Source: CAILZL01 sp963791615 (GTDB taxonomy: Bacteria > Pseudomonadota > Gammaproteobacteria > Steroidobacterales > Steroidobacteraceae). From it: a DNA stretch of 64,000 nt. Positions 62,623-64,000 of the stretch are shown in pieces (positions within the stretch are counted from its first letter, which is position 1; the number at the start of each line of letters is the position of its first letter). Made by a program: the position numbers and the translations under genes. Below the pieces are notes generated by a model. That model saw only the letters and a list, made by a program, of their open reading frames with translations, made no database searches and was not told where the DNA came from. The stretch spans positions 1 to 64,000 of the forward strand of contig CAWBTE010000008.1 of the NCBI GenBank assembly GCA_963791615.1, written 5' to 3'.

Positions 62623-63993
62623 TTAGAAACGTCCCGGCTTGGTCAGCCAGGTGTCGAGGAAGTCGAACGTGCGCTTCTTGGTATCGCCGTACTCAGGCTT
62701 GCAGGGTGTAAAAAAATGTGCGGCACCTTCAACGGCCGCAAAAGTCTTGTCCGTGGCCGCAAGATGGTCGTAGACGATCTCGCTGGGCACGACAAACTGG
62801 AAGCAGGTCATCGTCATCACCAGTGTCGGCGCAGTGATGCCGGCAGCATTGGCGGGTGTGGAGCTGCTGGATGATTTCCAGTCGACCCCGATAACATCGT
62901 TGGCGGTCAAGGCGAAATCCTTGGTCGTGCGCACTGCATCGTTGGCCAGGAACTGCCGCACCGTGTAGTTTTCGTTATCGCAGCACCCGTTCACGGCCTT
63001 CGTATCCTGGGTACCCGTTGCCGGACGGATGGACTGTACGATCGCTTGCGGCGTCGAGCCATCTGCCTTGAGCAGCGTGTGTGGCTGCTTGGTGCGCGAC
63101 AGGATGCTCAGGTCGGTGCGATGCAGACTGGCGGGGCTGCGGACATTGATGGCGCCGGGAACGGTGAACGATTCGTCGTCGCTGAACGCACCCTGACCCT
63201 GATCGATCAGCTTCACGCGCGCGACAGCATGATCGATGATCGCATTGTTGCGTACCGACTGTGCTGCGAAGAATTTCCTGCGGAACTCCGCCGTATAGCT
63301 TGCGCTGCCACTGGCCGCAGCGTAGCCATTGGCCGCTGCATACAAGTCGAGATCCAGCTTGCTGCGCCCCGTGTGATTTGCAGAAGTGCCTTCATAGGCA
63401 GGATCGATATTGCTCGCCGCCGACAGCGCACCGAAGCCGGGATCGAACAGCACAATGCCGTCCGGCTTTGCAAGGCCCGCAACGTCTTCGTTCTCGCAGG
63501 GATACAACACGCCCGGCGCCTGACACGCGGCCGGTCCGTTCTCGGCAACGTTGCCGTAGAAGGCCACCATGCGCGCGCCCATGCCCCAGCCCATCAGCAC
63601 CACGCGTTCCACTCCGGGCAATCCACGCACATAACTGATGCCGCGCGAAGCACCGATGACGCCGTCAGAGGGCAGTTCAGTCACGCCGCGCCGTGCGCCG
63701 AGATAATGTTTGACCAGAAATACGCGATAACCACGGCTGGCCATTTCCTCCGCTGGAGATGGATCAAATGAAGCTCTCGGATAGGCATACACCAGTGCGA
63801 TGCGCGCGTTCGGATCTGGCTTTGCCGGTTCGTACAATAATCCATTGAGGTTGGCGGCACCCAATCTGACGAAGCTCGCCTGATAGCGGTCGGTTTTGAT
63901 CGGTCCCATTGAGTCGGGTGTGGCTGCTACGGCCGATTGCATGCTCATGAACGCGAGCACCGTGATCAGCCCAAAGACGTGTTTCAATATCAT
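62623..63993 (-). CDS. Secreted alpha/beta-hydrolase paralogue, GWGMG in place of GHSGG
   Basis: About 456 residues from ATG 63993 (MILKHVFGLITVLAFMSMQS signal); a GTG at 63999 could start two codons earlier. Core: IKTDRYQASFVRLGAANLNG, MASRGYRVFLVKHYLGARRG, VERVVLMGWGMGARMVAFYG, DLYAAANGYAAASGSASYTA, ANDVIGVDWKSSSSSTPANA, VEGAAHFFTPCKPEYGD and FLDTWLTKPGRF. The serine position is glycine while the His motif is kept. A Cys pair (VNGCCDNENYTV) is unique to this member. Promoter lies outside the window. Confidence 0.88.
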   Translation of the reverse strand: MILKHVFGLITVLAFMSMQSAVAATPDSMGPIKTDRYQASFVRLGAANLNGLLYEPAKPDPNARIALVYAYPRASFDPSPAEEMASRGYRVFLVKHYLGARRGVTELPSDGVIGASRGISYVRGLPGVERVVLMGWGMGARMVAFYGNVAENGPAACQAPGVLYPCENEDVAGLAKPDGIVLFDPGFGALSAASNIDPAYEGTSANHTGRSKLDLDLYAAANGYAAASGSASYTAEFRRKFFAAQSVRNNAIIDHAVARVKLIDQGQGAFSDDESFTVPGAINVRSPASLHRTDLSILSRTKQPHTLLKADGSTPQAIVQSIRPATGTQDTKAVNGCCDNENYTVRQFLANDAVRTTKDFALTANDVIGVDWKSSSSSTPANAAGITAPTLVMTMTCFQFVVPSEIVYDHLAATDKTFAAVEGAAHFFTPCKPEYGDTKKRTFDFLDTWLTKPGRF

Positions 63994-64000
63994 GGTCACA

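Noticed and set aside
1..64000. CRISPR arrays, tRNA, rRNA, transposases or phage genes
   Set aside because: No regularly spaced repeats, cloverleaf genes, transposase motifs or integrase sequences were noticed on either strand.

Overview
The window reads as one accessory catabolic and transport island on the chromosome of a Gram-negative proteobacterium. The evidence is three complete TonB-dependent outer-membrane receptors, many Sec and lipoprotein signal peptides, a Tat-type lipoprotein signal, and GntR and LysR regulators. The receptor style (LEEVVVTGSR box followed by NGNxSPTPVTV) resembles Steroidobacter-like gammaproteobacteria or sphingomonads, but the genus is a guess. No rRNA, tRNA, CRISPR array, phage gene or complete insertion sequence was seen.

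Layout. 1-3342 (-): two class III CoA-transferases and a double-hotdog dehydratase, divergent from a beta-propeller lactonase (3503-4642, +) and an FCD-type GntR regulator (4839-5555, +). 5787-14372 (-): a frameshifted secreted hydrolase, TonB receptor 1, an amidohydrolase lipoprotein and a CocE/PepX-type hydrolase. 14848-18286 (+): metallo-beta-lactamase-fold hydrolase, aldo-keto reductase, second lactonase. 18381-23817 (-): exported RraA-like protein, two-domain ABC permease, Tat lipoprotein binding protein and a 570-residue protein with an in-frame UGA. 24082-31345 (-): TonB receptors 2 and 3 around a PepSY membrane protein. 31939-39887 (-): LUD-domain protein, cupin and several secreted hydrolases or esterases, two of them frameshifted. 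40329-43408 (-): second UGA-containing protein and an MFS transporter, preceded by a fossil TonB receptor 5' end. 44047-52196: DUF1080 lipoprotein, metallo-beta-lactamase-fold protein, tandem-HTH LysR regulator, two frameshifted esterases, and an unknown secreted protein. 52379-63993 (-): two cupins, a complete ABC importer (permease, ATPase, binding protein), the third UGA-containing protein and three more secreted hydrolases.

The most exciting system is the set of three paralogous UGSC-motif proteins (22105-23817, 40329-42062, 57996-59729). In each, translation runs through an in-frame UGA at codon 105, 105 or 110, directly followed by Gly-Ser/Thr-Cys, with a hairpin whose loop starts 17-18 nt after the UGA. 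This is the expected arrangement for selenocysteine with a bacterial SECIS. Each selenoprotein gene sits beside a transporter (ABC or MFS).

A second layer is regulatory. A TTGTCAAC-AAAA-TGTTAAC element, usually placed as a -35-like box with a -10-like region about 17 nt downstream, recurs before at least seven transcription units of the island. Its TTGTNNACAA core is what FCD-type GntR repressors usually bind, so the GntR protein encoded here is the natural candidate. I infer a dispersed regulon for uptake (TonB receptors, ABC, MFS) and stepwise hydrolysis (esterases, lactonases, CoA-transferases, dehydratase) of an ester- or lactone-rich compound; the substrate cannot be read from the sequence. 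Several hydrolase genes carry single-base frameshifts, some in homopolymers, which may be real decay or consensus error.
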